Assembly (NCBI GenBank): GCA_934130595.1
Contig: CAKOYF010000023.1
Span: 1 to 17,635, forward strand
Reading direction: 5' to 3'
DNA length: 17,635 nucleotides
From: an uncultured Clostridia bacterium
GTDB taxonomy: Bacteria > Bacillota > Clostridia > TANB77 > CAG-465
Numbering within the stretch: the first letter of the stretch is position 1; every line of letters starts with the position of its first letter. Below, one piece after another: positions 1-7,253 of the stretch. The notes below the pieces were generated by a model. That model did not search any database, was not told the origin of the DNA, and saw nothing but the letters and a program-made list of their open reading frames with translations. The position numbers and the translations under genes were made by a program.

Positions 1-183
1 TACTTAATAGATACAACACCACATGAAATAACAATAGATGCCGAAGATATAAAAATAGTAGTAAAAGATGAAAGAGCACCAGAAACAGGAGATATAGCTG
101 TAGTAGCATTAGTTATAGTTGCTGTAGCATGTGTAGCTGGAATTGTATTTGTTGTAGTAAAAAACAAGAAAAAAACTAAATAA
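1..183 (+). CDS. C-terminal end of a sortase-anchored surface protein (5' truncated)
   Basis: The gene enters from outside the window; frame 1 is open from base 1 to the TAA at 181-183, giving the last 60 residues. These read as the end of an Ig- or SpaA-like strand (DTTPHEITI near the start), then APETGD at bases 76-93, then about 20 hydrophobic residues (VVALVIVAVACVAGIVFVVV), then a basic tail (KNKKKTK). A PxTG motif, a membrane helix and a positive tail is the classical sortase sorting signal, so the protein is probably linked to peptidoglycan. The motif has Ala where the canonical LPxTG has Leu, so a non-housekeeping sortase class may process it. The match to a SpaA-type domain is inferred from a short stretch only. 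A terminator follows directly. Confidence 0.75.
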   Translation, partial: YLIDTTPHEITIDAEDIKIVVKDERAPETGDIAVVALVIVAVACVAGIVFVVVKNKKKTK

Positions 184-198
184 GTCTAAAGAAATAGT

Positions 199-230
199 AT
201 AGGATAGCTTTATTTGCTATCCTATTTTTT
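199..230 (+). terminator. Intrinsic terminator after the truncated surface-protein gene
   Basis: A 10-bp perfect stem (ATAGGATAGC at 199-208 with GCTATCCTAT at 216-225) has a 7-base loop and runs straight into six Ts. It ends the surface-protein transcript. Confidence 0.9.
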
Positions 231-239
231 ATATATCAG

Positions 240-267
240 TTGATTTTTATGTAAAATATGGTATAAT
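240..267 (+). promoter_or_regulatory. Sigma-A-type promoter for the gene at 324
   Basis: TTGATT (240-245), a 16-base spacer and TATAAT (262-267), with an extended -10 TG at 259-260. The expected start of transcription is near 274, giving a leader of about 50 bases. Confidence 0.7.
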
Positions 268-323
268 TATATAGCACATATTTTAGGTTATCCCGAGGAA
301 AATTATTAAGGAGGAGTGATGGT

Positions 324-761
324 ATGGAAAAAGGACTGTCAAAAAAGCAAGTAGTGTTTGCTACACTACAAGATAGCAGTATTATTTGGGGCAAAAAGGA
401 TATAAAAATATCAAAAATAATAATCAACAACAAGAGTGTTGTTTGTTATAAGACAATTAATATAAAGAGAGCTAAAAAATTAAAAAGATTATCAGTTAAT
501 ATGTATCTAGTTGAAGATGAAAAAAATGTGTATTATGTTTTAGCATCAAATGATAATCCAAAATTTGATACATTTATTTCAGTTTCTAATCAAATACCAG
601 AGATTGGTCAAAAGTATAATATGACAAGACTTATGTACAATTATGGAGGTGTTTATGAAGACGAAATAACAACTAGTGAAGTAAAATATGTGAAGAAATT
701 AGCAGATGACTTATACAAAATAAAAACAAGGCATACATATTATGTGCTAATGTCAAAATAG
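324..761 (+). CDS. Hypothetical protein, 145 aa
   Basis: I do not recognise this protein. It is predicted to be soluble, with no signal peptide or membrane segment. The N-terminal half is Lys/Ile-rich and basic. Two similar strand-like segments, VYYVLAS near residue 75 and TYYVLMS at the C-terminus, hint at a small beta-rich fold with internal symmetry; this is inference. The ATG at 324 is supported by AAGGAGG at 308-314, nine bases upstream; an ATG at 319 is in another frame. It is a single-gene unit, with its own extended -10 promoter (240-267) and a strong terminator (760-792). Base composition matches its neighbours, so there is no sign of recent transfer. Confidence 0.75.
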   Translation: MEKGLSKKQVVFATLQDSSIIWGKKDIKISKIIINNKSVVCYKTINIKRAKKLKRLSVNMYLVEDEKNVYYVLASNDNPKFDTFISVSNQIPEIGQKYNMTRLMYNYGGVYEDEITTSEVKYVKKLADDLYKIKTRHTYYVLMSK

Positions 762-792
762 GGTTTGTAAATTTTACAAACCTTATTTTTTT
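760..792 (+). terminator. Intrinsic terminator
   Basis: GGTTTGTAA (762-770) pairs with TTACAAACC (774-782) around a 3-base loop; flanking A-T and G-T pairs extend the stem over the stop codon. Seven Ts follow at 786-792. Confidence 0.9.
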
Positions 793-795
793 ATA

Positions 796-824
796 TTGAA
801 ATTTACGTAAACCTATGATATAAT
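796..824 (+). promoter_or_regulatory. Sigma-A-type promoter for the gene at 906
   Basis: TTGAAA (796-801), a 17-base spacer and TATAAT (819-824), with an extended -10 TG at 816-817. It begins just after the previous terminator and leaves a leader of about 75 bases. Confidence 0.8.
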
Positions 825-875
825 ACTTCGGCAGGATAAATATTTAACATAATATATAATTATATTATATAAATA

Positions 876-885
876 GCCAATTGGC
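876..885. promoter_or_regulatory. Perfect palindrome in a 5' leader (possible operator)
   Basis: GCCAATTGGC is a perfect 10-bp palindrome, GC-rich for this region, placed between the promoter and the ribosome-binding site (888-894). With no loop it cannot form a hairpin, so a dimeric DNA-binding protein is the more likely reader. Functional status is inferred. Confidence 0.3.
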
Positions 886-905
886 GGAAAGGAGTGAGAT
901 TGATT

Positions 906-1772
906 ATGATAATATGTAAATCTCAAATTAAAATTTGTAAAAAAGGGGAAAAGTCCAGTCTTGATTGTCAAATAAATATAGTGTATAAAAACTATATTAA
1001 TATTCCTGAAGTGATTTTCTTAGTTAAAAATACTAAGGGGGATTACGTAGAGTGTAATGTCGATGCTTTAAAAGCAACTTCATCATATGATTATCTTGTT
1101 AATTTAATAGGTAAACATGAAAGATTTTGTATAAATGATGATTTGAAATATTTGATATCTTTTTTTGAAACAAGCAATGCTTTGGATTATCTAGATATAC
1201 AAAAATATGGTGAACCTTTTGATTTTGAAGAAGAAATCGACGTAGAAAATGAAATATATGCAAAGATAACAACTTATGAATTAAACATAAAAAAGATACT
1301 AAAAGAAGTTCTAGATTTAGAAGAATTACCAGATTTGTATGATGAAACTTTTAAAAATGGAATGAACAAATATATAGCTAAACAATTGATAGAGCAAAAA
1401 ATAGATTTCTTAAAATCTATTGAGTTAGAAAGAACAGTATCTAGTAATGAGACTTTGACTATAAAAAAGATAAATAATAGAAAAACTTTTGAAATTGCAT
1501 TAGATAGCATTGGAAAAACTAAAATAAAGACTAAAAATGTAGGAAACATTAATACAGCATATGTTAGAGGTGTTCTTATTCGAAATGGAAAATCAATAAA
1601 ATTCTTTGAAGATGAAGAAGGAGAACATGTTTTAATTATAGCTAAAAGAAACAGATATACTGTAAGAGAAGTAATAGATGTTTTCAATATAGATAACTTC
1701 ATATACTTTAAAAATATAGTTGTTGGGGTTACAAGGTGCGAGTATGTAAAATCTATATATGATTTCGATTAG
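906..1772 (+). CDS. Hypothetical protein, 288 aa
   Basis: I do not recognise this protein. The frame is open from a GTG at 894, but AAAGGAG lies at 888-894 and would overlap that codon. TTG at 900 or ATG at 906 fit better; I chose ATG, which leaves 11 bases of spacing. The N-terminal ~80 residues look beta-rich and contain two cysteines (the KSQIKICKK region). A middle acidic and helical part (roughly 100-170, with EEEIDVENEIY and VLDLEELPDLYDE) is followed by a basic, probably beta-rich C-terminal half. There is no signal peptide or membrane helix, so it is probably cytoplasmic. It is transcribed alone from 796-824 and ends at a hairpin at 1781. Its neighbours are also unknowns, so context gives no function. 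Confidence 0.75.
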   Translation: MIICKSQIKICKKGEKSSLDCQINIVYKNYINIPEVIFLVKNTKGDYVECNVDALKATSSYDYLVNLIGKHERFCINDDLKYLISFFETSNALDYLDIQKYGEPFDFEEEIDVENEIYAKITTYELNIKKILKEVLDLEELPDLYDETFKNGMNKYIAKQLIEQKIDFLKSIELERTVSSNETLTIKKINNRKTFEIALDSIGKTKIKTKNVGNINTAYVRGVLIRNGKSIKFFEDEEGEHVLIIAKRNRYTVREVIDVFNIDNFIYFKNIVVGVTRCEYVKSIYDFD

Positions 1773-1780
1773 TAAAAAAG

Positions 1781-1821
1781 AGGTTTGAATAATTTATTCA
1801 AACCTTATATATTTATTTTTT
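1781..1821 (+). terminator. Intrinsic terminator
   Basis: AGGTTTGAATA (1781-1791) pairs with TATTCAAACCT (1795-1805). The following tract is T-rich but interrupted (TATATATTTATTTTTT), so termination may be partial and the next gene could receive read-through. Confidence 0.65.
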
Positions 1822-1838
1822 AAATTAGGGAGGAAAAT

Positions 1839-2784
1839 ATGTTTAATATTAATATAAATAGACTAAATATTGAGGAAAAATTAAGAAAGCCTTTGAAGCG
1901 GAGTTCTTGAAGCAATAGAGCAAAATATAGATTTCTTTTCACAAGATAAAATTCAACAGCTTATTAATGACTTAGAAGAAGAAAATCTTGTAATAAAAAC
2001 AGAAAAGGCAGTAACTTCTTCAAATAATGTTGCAAATGAAATAGACAGAGTTGCATATAGCTATGGCTATGTAGATTTTGGAAAAGATTCAATAGTATTT
2101 AATTCTCTACTAAAAAAGAGGATAATAATATGGTATGAGCTATTAGAACATGGTGACGAAACTCTAGAAAAAGCTTTAGCTTTTTTAATAGAAATATATC
2201 TTAGTATAGATGAGAACAACATATATAAAAACTATGAAAAACTATCAAGTGCTATAAAAAGAAACAACAAGTTTGAATATACCATGTTAACAGATCTCTC
2301 TGAAGGGTATTTACCATCAATAGGTGGATTTAGAAAAAGCATTTTAGACAAATGGTGTTGCTACTTAGACTTTGCTAGTGCAGATATAATATCTACGTAT
2401 GTTACATCAAAGTCTGAACTCTTTTTAAAAAGATCTAATTTCATGTATACATTACTAGAAATTAATGGATATACCATTAGCGATATGGTAGAAAATAAAA
2501 GAAAAAACAATTTAGACTTTATATATGAAATGATTCCTAAAGAATATTGTATGAAAATTTCTTTACTTTCAACAGCCTTAGAAAATGCTGCAAATGATAC
2601 TTGTTATATATTAACTAAGTATAAATTAGAAAGTGAAATATATAGATATATAAGCTATCTATTTTATGAAAATAAATTCAAAGATTTTTCACATCAAAAG
2701 CAAGAGGAGCTTGTAGAAAGACTTCTTGGACAAAGCAATACACTTTATAACCCAGATATAAAGCTAAATTGTGGTATAATATGA
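1839..2784 (+). pseudogene. Frameshifted gene for an unknown ~314-aa protein
   Basis: ATG at 1839 has a strong ribosome-binding site (AGGGAGG, about 6 bases upstream) and starts MFNININRLNIEEKLRK, but that frame stops at TGA 1908-1910. A different frame is open from 1897 to the stop at 2782-2784 and continues as EAIEQNIDFFSQDK. Its first 129 codons contain no ATG, GTG or TTG, so it has no start of its own; the first ATG (2284) lacks a ribosome-binding site. One extra base, or two missing, near 1885-1910 would restore a single protein of about 314 residues. I see no family motif. The product looks soluble and mainly helical, with an acidic helical N-terminus. It lies 16 bases before the nucleotidase gene and probably shares its transcript. 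It may be a true pseudogene, an assembly error or a recoding site. Confidence 0.75.
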
Positions 2785-2800
2785 GGTAGGAGGAAAATAT

Positions 2801-3367
2801 ATGAAAAAGAAAATGCTTGTTGATTTAGATTACGTTATTTGTATTCCAGGATTTTTAAAAATATTAAATGATTTTTGTAATACAAATTATATTGAAGATG
2901 ACTTTACAGAATACATTATAGATGATGTTATTGGACCAGAGGAAAAAATACAAGAGTTTTACGAGTACTATTTGTTGCAAGATGGATATAAAGATGCAGT
3001 ACTTATAAAGGATGCAAAAGAAGTATTAGAAAAACTTAGTGCTGATTATGATATTTATATATGTTCAGCATGTGTAATGTTTGGCGCTGAGAGAAAATCT
3101 GCTAAGTTATTTAAAGATAAATTTGAATATCTAATGAGAGAGTTAGACTTTATCGACCCTGAAAAAATAATATTTACAAATTCTAAAAATATTTTTGAAG
3201 CAGATGTGCAAATAGATGATAGAGTACCGAATTTACAAGGAAATGTAAAAAAGAAAATATTATTTACAGCATATCACAATAAAAATATTAATGACTTGGA
3301 GTTAAGAAAACAAAATATTGTAAGAGCTAACTCATGGATAGAAGTCGAAAAAATATTAGAAAACTAG
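2801..3367 (+). CDS. 5'(3')-deoxyribonucleotidase-like HAD phosphatase (NT5C family)
   Basis: This protein probably dephosphorylates (deoxy)nucleoside monophosphates in the cytoplasm. All HAD signatures are visible. Motif I is VDLDYVI with the nucleophile pair D8 and D10. A helical cap follows at about 15-70. Motif II is in YICSAC (S89). A lysine fitting motif III is K129 in NSKNIF. Motif IV is QIDDRVPNL (D139, D140). It then runs into ILFTAYHN, which is typical of the NT5C family. At 188 aa it has the usual length. ATG at 2801 follows a strong AGGAGG in the 16-base gap after the frameshifted gene, so the two are probably co-transcribed. A possible extra extended -10 (TGGTATAAT, 2772-2780) lies at the end of the upstream gene, without a clear -35. 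Exact substrate is not known. Confidence 0.85.
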   Translation: MKKKMLVDLDYVICIPGFLKILNDFCNTNYIEDDFTEYIIDDVIGPEEKIQEFYEYYLLQDGYKDAVLIKDAKEVLEKLSADYDIYICSACVMFGAERKSAKLFKDKFEYLMRELDFIDPEKIIFTNSKNIFEADVQIDDRVPNLQGNVKKKILFTAYHNKNINDLELRKQNIVRANSWIEVEKILEN

Positions 3368-3388
3368 TTATTTTTAACTAGTTTTTTT
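3361..3388 (+). terminator. Intrinsic terminator overlapping the nucleotidase stop codon
   Basis: A perfect 10-bp stem (AAACTAGTTA 3361-3370 with TAACTAGTTT 3375-3384), a TTTT loop and a T-run to 3388. The stop codon TAG is inside the 5' arm. Confidence 0.9.
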
Positions 3389-3406
3389 CTTTAATTGTTT
3401 AATTTG

Positions 3407-3435
3407 TTTACAACAACTAAAAATAATGATATAAT
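3407..3435 (+). promoter_or_regulatory. Sigma-A-type promoter for ackA
   Basis: TTTACA (3407-3412), a 17-base spacer and TATAAT (3430-3435), with an extended -10 TG at 3427-3428. Confidence 0.8.
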
Positions 3436-3471
3436 AATATATCCACTTCAAAAAAAGGAGAGTGAATTTTT

Positions 3472-4668
3472 ATGAAAATACTAGTTTTAAATTGTGGTAG
3501 TTCTTCTTTAAAATTTCAAGTTATAGACATGAAAAATGAAGAAAGAATAGTAAAAGGAAATTATGAGAGAATAGGTGGTAAAAGATCCTGTTTAAGAGTA
3601 AATGTAAGAGGGGAAAAATTCGAAAAAGAAAAGGCAGCCAGAAACTATGAAGAGGCAATAAAATCTGTATTAAATTTAATACAAGATAAAAAATACAATA
3701 TAGTATCATCTTTAGATGAAATAGGGGCTGTCGGACACAGAATAGTTCATGGTGGAGAAAAATATAGTGAATCAGTACTAATTAACGATGAAGTGGTAAA
3801 AGAAATTGAAAATTGTATACCTTTAGCTCCTTTGCATAATCCAGAGGGACTTGAAGGAATAAGAGCTACAAGAAAAGTTCTTAAAGATAAACCAATGGTT
3901 GCTGTTTTTGATACAGCGTTTCATCAAACTTTACCTAAAATGGCATATATTTATCAAATACCATATAAGTATTATGAAAAATATAAAATTAGAAAATATG
4001 GATTCCATGGTACAAGTCATAAGTATGTATCAAGTAGAGTAGCAGAAATTGTAAATAAGGATATAAAAGATCTTAAAATAATAAACTGTCATATTGGTCA
4101 AGGGGCTTCAATATGTGCAATAGATGGTGGAAAATCTATTGATACAACAATGGGACTAACTCCAACAGCAGGTATTCCTATGGCTACTAGGTCAGGAGAT
4201 ATTGATCCTGCAATTATTCCATATATTATGCGTCATGAGGACTTAGATGCAAATGAAATAGAAAGAATGTTAAATAAAAAATCTGGTGCATGGGGAGTAT
4301 CTGGAGTTTCTGAAGACTATAGAGATATAGAAAGAGAATATGAAAATGGTGATGAAAGATCAATTTTAGCATTAGATACTCAAGCATATAAAATAGCTCA
4401 AACTATTGCATCATATATTGTCTCATTACAAGGTGTAGATATTATTACATTTAGTGGCGGAGTAGGTGAAAAAGGAATTCAAGCAAGAGAAAGAATCTGT
4501 AAGTATTTAGAATGTTTTGGAATATATTTAGATAAAGAAAGAAACAACGTAAGAGGAGAAGAACAGCTAATAAGTACAGATGATTCAAAAGCTATGCTAT
4601 ATGTTGTACCTACTAATGAAGAACTTATGATAGCCAGAGATACATATGATATTGTAAAAAATATATAA
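3472..4668 (+). CDS. ackA: Acetate kinase
   Basis: AckA catalyses acetyl phosphate + ADP to acetate + ATP, the ATP-yielding last step of acetate fermentation. At 398 aa it is full length, and known active-site positions are recognisable: LNCGSSSLK at the N-terminus (N7), HRIVHGG (R90), H122, FDTAFH (D147), YGFHGTSH (H179), TRSGDIDP (R240), EDYRD (D282, R284), the SGGVGEKG loop and E384 in TNEEL. One family-conserved residue differs: the HLGNG loop reads HIGQG, with Gln at 210 where Asn (N211 in the Methanosarcina enzyme) is usual. ATG at 3472 has AAGGAG at 3455-3460. The gene stands alone between its own promoter and terminator; phosphotransacetylase, often its operon partner, is not in the window. 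Confidence 0.96.
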   Translation: MKILVLNCGSSSLKFQVIDMKNEERIVKGNYERIGGKRSCLRVNVRGEKFEKEKAARNYEEAIKSVLNLIQDKKYNIVSSLDEIGAVGHRIVHGGEKYSESVLINDEVVKEIENCIPLAPLHNPEGLEGIRATRKVLKDKPMVAVFDTAFHQTLPKMAYIYQIPYKYYEKYKIRKYGFHGTSHKYVSSRVAEIVNKDIKDLKIINCHIGQGASICAIDGGKSIDTTMGLTPTAGIPMATRSGDIDPAIIPYIMRHEDLDANEIERMLNKKSGAWGVSGVSEDYRDIEREYENGDERSILALDTQAYKIAQTIASYIVSLQGVDIITFSGGVGEKGIQARERICKYLECFGIYLDKERNNVRGEEQLISTDDSKAMLYVVPTNEELMIARDTYDIVKNI

Positions 4669-4678
4669 AAATAGTTAA

Positions 4679-4712
4679 AGGGTTTGATAGTTAAATATCA
4701 AGCTCTTTTTTT
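4679..4712 (+). terminator. Intrinsic terminator of ackA
   Basis: An 11-bp stem with two G-T pairs (AGGGTTTGATA 4679-4689 with TATCAAGCTCT 4696-4706) is followed by a T-run. The hairpin resembles the one after the tetR gene (10720-10768). Confidence 0.88.
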
Positions 4713-4744
4713 ATATTATTTTTTTATTTTACAAATGATTTTAA

Positions 4745-4773
4745 TTGATTTTTTTTAGTATAACAGATATACT
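4745..4773 (+). promoter_or_regulatory. Probable promoter of the two-component operon
   Basis: TTGATT (4745-4750), a 17-base spacer and TATACT (4768-4773). The -10 box forms an inverted repeat with AGTATA (4757-4762, spacer ACAGA), a possible operator. The leader would be about 90 bases and contains nothing else I recognise. Confidence 0.6.
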
Positions 4774-4871
4774 ATACATAGGTATTATGTGGTATATTTT
4801 CGGTTAAATATCATAAATTTATCACATACATATGGTAAAATTCGTTTATGTTAAATTAAAGGTGGGATATT

Positions 4872-5549
4872 ATGAGAGTACTAGTCGTTGACGACGAAGA
4901 AAAAATAAGAAATGTAATAAAAGAATATGCAGAATTTGAAGGATATGAAATTGATGAAGCAGCCGATGGAATGGAAGCAATAGCAAAATGCAAGACTCAA
5001 GATTATGATATAATAATTATGGATGTAATGATGCCAAAACTTGATGGTTTCTCATCAATAAAAGAAATAAGAAAAATAAAGAATATACCAGTTATAATGT
5101 TATCTGCAAGAGGAGAAGAATATGATAAATTATTTGGATTTGAAATTGGTGTAGATGACTATGTTGTAAAACCATTTAGTCCTAAAGAACTTATGGCAAG
5201 AATCAATGCAGTTATAACAAGAAGCAAGGCTAATAATGGTACAAGCAATGCGGTACAAGAAAAATATGTTTTTGAAGGGCTTGAAATAGATATGCTTGGA
5301 AGAAATGTATATGTAGATGGAGTTAAAAAAGATTTAACACCAAAAGAGTATGAATTGTTACAATATTTTGTCGTAAATAAAAATATTGCACTATCTAGAG
5401 AAAAGATATTAAATGAAGTATGGGGATATGACTTCTTTGGTGAAGACAGAACAGTTGATACACATGTAAAAATGCTAAGAAATAATTTAGGAAAATATAG
5501 AGATAAAATAGTAACAGTAAGAGGAATGGGGTATAAATTTGAAGAATAA
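4872..5549 (+). CDS. OmpR/PhoB-family response regulator
   Basis: This is a cytoplasmic DNA-binding response regulator of standard length (225 aa). The receiver domain (1-~118) shows the acidic pair D7/D8 in VVDDEE, phospho-acceptor D51 in IMDVMMPKLDG, the switch residue S78 in MLSARGEE and the conserved K100 in DDYVVKPF. The C-terminal winged-helix domain (~128-225) contains LTPKEYELLQY, RTVDTHVKMLR and the wing end VRGMGYKFEE, as in the OmpR/PhoB class, which usually bind direct repeats. The start has AAAGGTGGG just upstream. The stop overlaps the histidine kinase start, so the two are translationally coupled and are partners. Target genes are not known. The direct-repeat promoter at 7205-7247 is one candidate. 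Confidence 0.95.
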   Translation: MRVLVVDDEEKIRNVIKEYAEFEGYEIDEAADGMEAIAKCKTQDYDIIIMDVMMPKLDGFSSIKEIRKIKNIPVIMLSARGEEYDKLFGFEIGVDDYVVKPFSPKELMARINAVITRSKANNGTSNAVQEKYVFEGLEIDMLGRNVYVDGVKKDLTPKEYELLQYFVVNKNIALSREKILNEVWGYDFFGEDRTVDTHVKMLRNNLGKYRDKIVTVRGMGYKFEE

Positions 5550-7029
5550 AAATAATGGTTCAAAATCATTAACTTTTATGTTATGGCTTTATTTTATAAT
5601 ATTAGCTGTTACAATATTTGTACTTTTGTGGTTTATGCAGGTAGTACTGCTACAAACATACTATAGTACAATGAAAAAAACAGAAACAGCTCAAATTGGC
5701 TCTGAGGTTGAAAATGCATTTAAAAATGCACTAGATTATAAAGACCAAATAGATAAAACTGCATATAAAAATTCGGCTTCCATTTATATTTTTAATATGA
5801 AAGGCGAACTTTTCTATACAAACACATCTTATGGTGGTCAAAATTATTTTAATCAGTCTCAAACAGGTACACTTGCGCAAATGCCTGGAAGAAATGTTTC
5901 AATAGATATTAGTGATATAGTAACTAAAATTTCAGAGAGTCAGACTAAGAAAGTAGCGTATACTTTAGAAATTGATAGATTAAAATCTCAAGTATATGTA
6001 TATGGAAAAACAATACCAGATACAGATTATTGCTATGTAATACTTATGCCAATTGATCCAATTGATGCTACATCTAGCGTTATTACGAGTCAACTTATAT
6101 ATATAACAATTATTTCGCTTATAATTTCTACGGTAATATCATTATTTATGTCTAGAAAGATTTCTAAACCAATAAAATTAATGAATGATGCTGCCAAAAA
6201 ACTTGGTAAAGGAGATTATAGTGTAGTATTTGAAAAGTGTGGTTGTGAGGAATTAGATGAACTAGCAGATACTTTAAATAAGGCAACAACATCTTTAGGA
6301 AGAACAGATGAGATAAAAAGAGAGCTTATTGCAAATGTTTCACATGATTTAAAAACACCACTTACTATGATTAAAGCTTATTCAGAAATGATAAGAGATT
6401 TATCTGGGGATAATAAAGCTAAAAGAGAAGAACATTTAAAAGTTATTATAGATGAAACAGATAGATTGACAAGACTTGTAAATGATATGATGGATTTATC
6501 TAAAATAGAGTCAGGAATTATAACTATAAATAAAGAAATATTTAATTTTACAGAGCTTGCTAGTTCATTAATAGATAGAATAAAATTATCTAATATTGAT
6601 ACAGAACATAAAATAGAATATATAATACCTAAAGATTTATATGTAAATGCAGACAAAACTAAAATAGAGCAAGTACTATATAATTTAGTTATTAATGCAA
6701 TCAAGCATAGTGGAGAAGGAAAAAGAAATATTGTTGTTAAAGTTACAGCTACTCAAAAAAGAATAAAGGTAGAAGTAATTGATGATGGTGTTGGAATATC
6801 TAAAGAAGACCTAGAGCATATTTGGGATAGATATTACAAAGCAAGTGAATCATTCACAAGACAAGTTCAAGGAAGTGGTTTAGGACTTTCTATAGTAAAG
6901 AATATTTTAATAAAACACTCATCAGATTTTGGAGTAATTTCACAGCCTGGAAAAGGAAGCGACTTTTGGTTTGATTTAGAAAGAGTACCTAAGAAAGAGG
7001 CAGAATTAGATAAATCAAAGAAAAGTTAA
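5539..7029 (+). CDS. Membrane sensor histidine kinase
   Basis: This is the cognate kinase of the preceding regulator (496 aa). A first membrane helix at about 12-38 is followed by an extracytoplasmic sensor region (~40-183), a second helix (~184-204), a HAMP domain (~205-257), a HisKA domain with phospho-acceptor H269 in NVSHDLKTPL, and an ATPase domain with N386 in NLVINAIKHS, the G1 box DDGVGIS (415-421) and the G2 box GSGLGLS (445-451). All catalytic boxes are intact. The extracytoplasmic part has no family I can name, so the signal is unknown. The start is TTG at 5539, overlapping the regulator gene by 11 bases, with AGAGGAATGGGG upstream; the next ATG (5578) would begin inside the first helix. 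A strong terminator follows. Confidence 0.93.
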   Translation: MKNKNNGSKSLTFMLWLYFIILAVTIFVLLWFMQVVLLQTYYSTMKKTETAQIGSEVENAFKNALDYKDQIDKTAYKNSASIYIFNMKGELFYTNTSYGGQNYFNQSQTGTLAQMPGRNVSIDISDIVTKISESQTKKVAYTLEIDRLKSQVYVYGKTIPDTDYCYVILMPIDPIDATSSVITSQLIYITIISLIISTVISLFMSRKISKPIKLMNDAAKKLGKGDYSVVFEKCGCEELDELADTLNKATTSLGRTDEIKRELIANVSHDLKTPLTMIKAYSEMIRDLSGDNKAKREEHLKVIIDETDRLTRLVNDMMDLSKIESGIITINKEIFNFTELASSLIDRIKLSNIDTEHKIEYIIPKDLYVNADKTKIEQVLYNLVINAIKHSGEGKRNIVVKVTATQKRIKVEVIDDGVGISKEDLEHIWDRYYKASESFTRQVQGSGLGLSIVKNILIKHSSDFGVISQPGKGSDFWFDLERVPKKEAELDKSKKS

Positions 7030-7047
7030 AAATATATAAATTATAAT

Positions 7048-7077
7048 AAAAATCAGTATTTTTTAATACTGATTTTT
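7048..7077 (+). terminator. Intrinsic terminator of the two-component operon
   Basis: A perfect 13-bp stem (7048-7060 with 7065-7077) and a TTTT loop. The arms are A-rich 5' and T-rich 3', so it could act in both directions. Confidence 0.9.
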
Positions 7078-7204
7078 ATGTATTTTTCATTGTTCATACA
7101 TATATCTTTCACAATTTGTTATTATAATATAGCCAAGAAGTTAAGATATAGTATTTTAAATAATCTCTAACAATAAGAATACAAAATTTTATCTTCATTT
7201 AAAT

Positions 7205-7247
7205 TTAACATTATTTACATTTAATTAACACAATTAATTTGTATAAT
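7205..7247 (+). promoter_or_regulatory. Candidate OmpR-family-activated promoter (direct repeats plus -10)
   Basis: TTAACA (7205-7210), TTTACA (7214-7219) and TTAACA (7225-7230) lie upstream of TATAAT (7242-7247). The last two are 11 bases apart start to start, the helical-turn spacing used by PhoB/PhoP-type regulators, and the last repeat ends 11 bases before the -10 box. There is no good -35 at the normal distance, as in activator-dependent promoters. The link to the upstream response regulator is inferred from proximity only. Confidence 0.35.
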
Positions 7248-7253
7248 AATGTT

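Noticed and set aside
894..896. GTG start for the protein at 906
   Set aside because: Its G is part of the AAAGGAG ribosome-binding site, so a ribosome could not initiate there; ATG 906 (or TTG 900) is preferred.
1891..1896. CTTTGA resembling the prfB +1 frameshift site in the broken gene
   Set aside because: The sequence is in the frame that is not being translated on arrival: from ATG 1839 these bases are read CCT TTG AAG. The geometry of prfB recoding therefore does not apply, and there is no matching upstream stimulator.
4857..4871. Autoregulatory TTAACA-type direct repeats before the response regulator
   Set aside because: Only isolated GTTAAA-like words occur there, without the 11-base spacing seen at 7205-7230.
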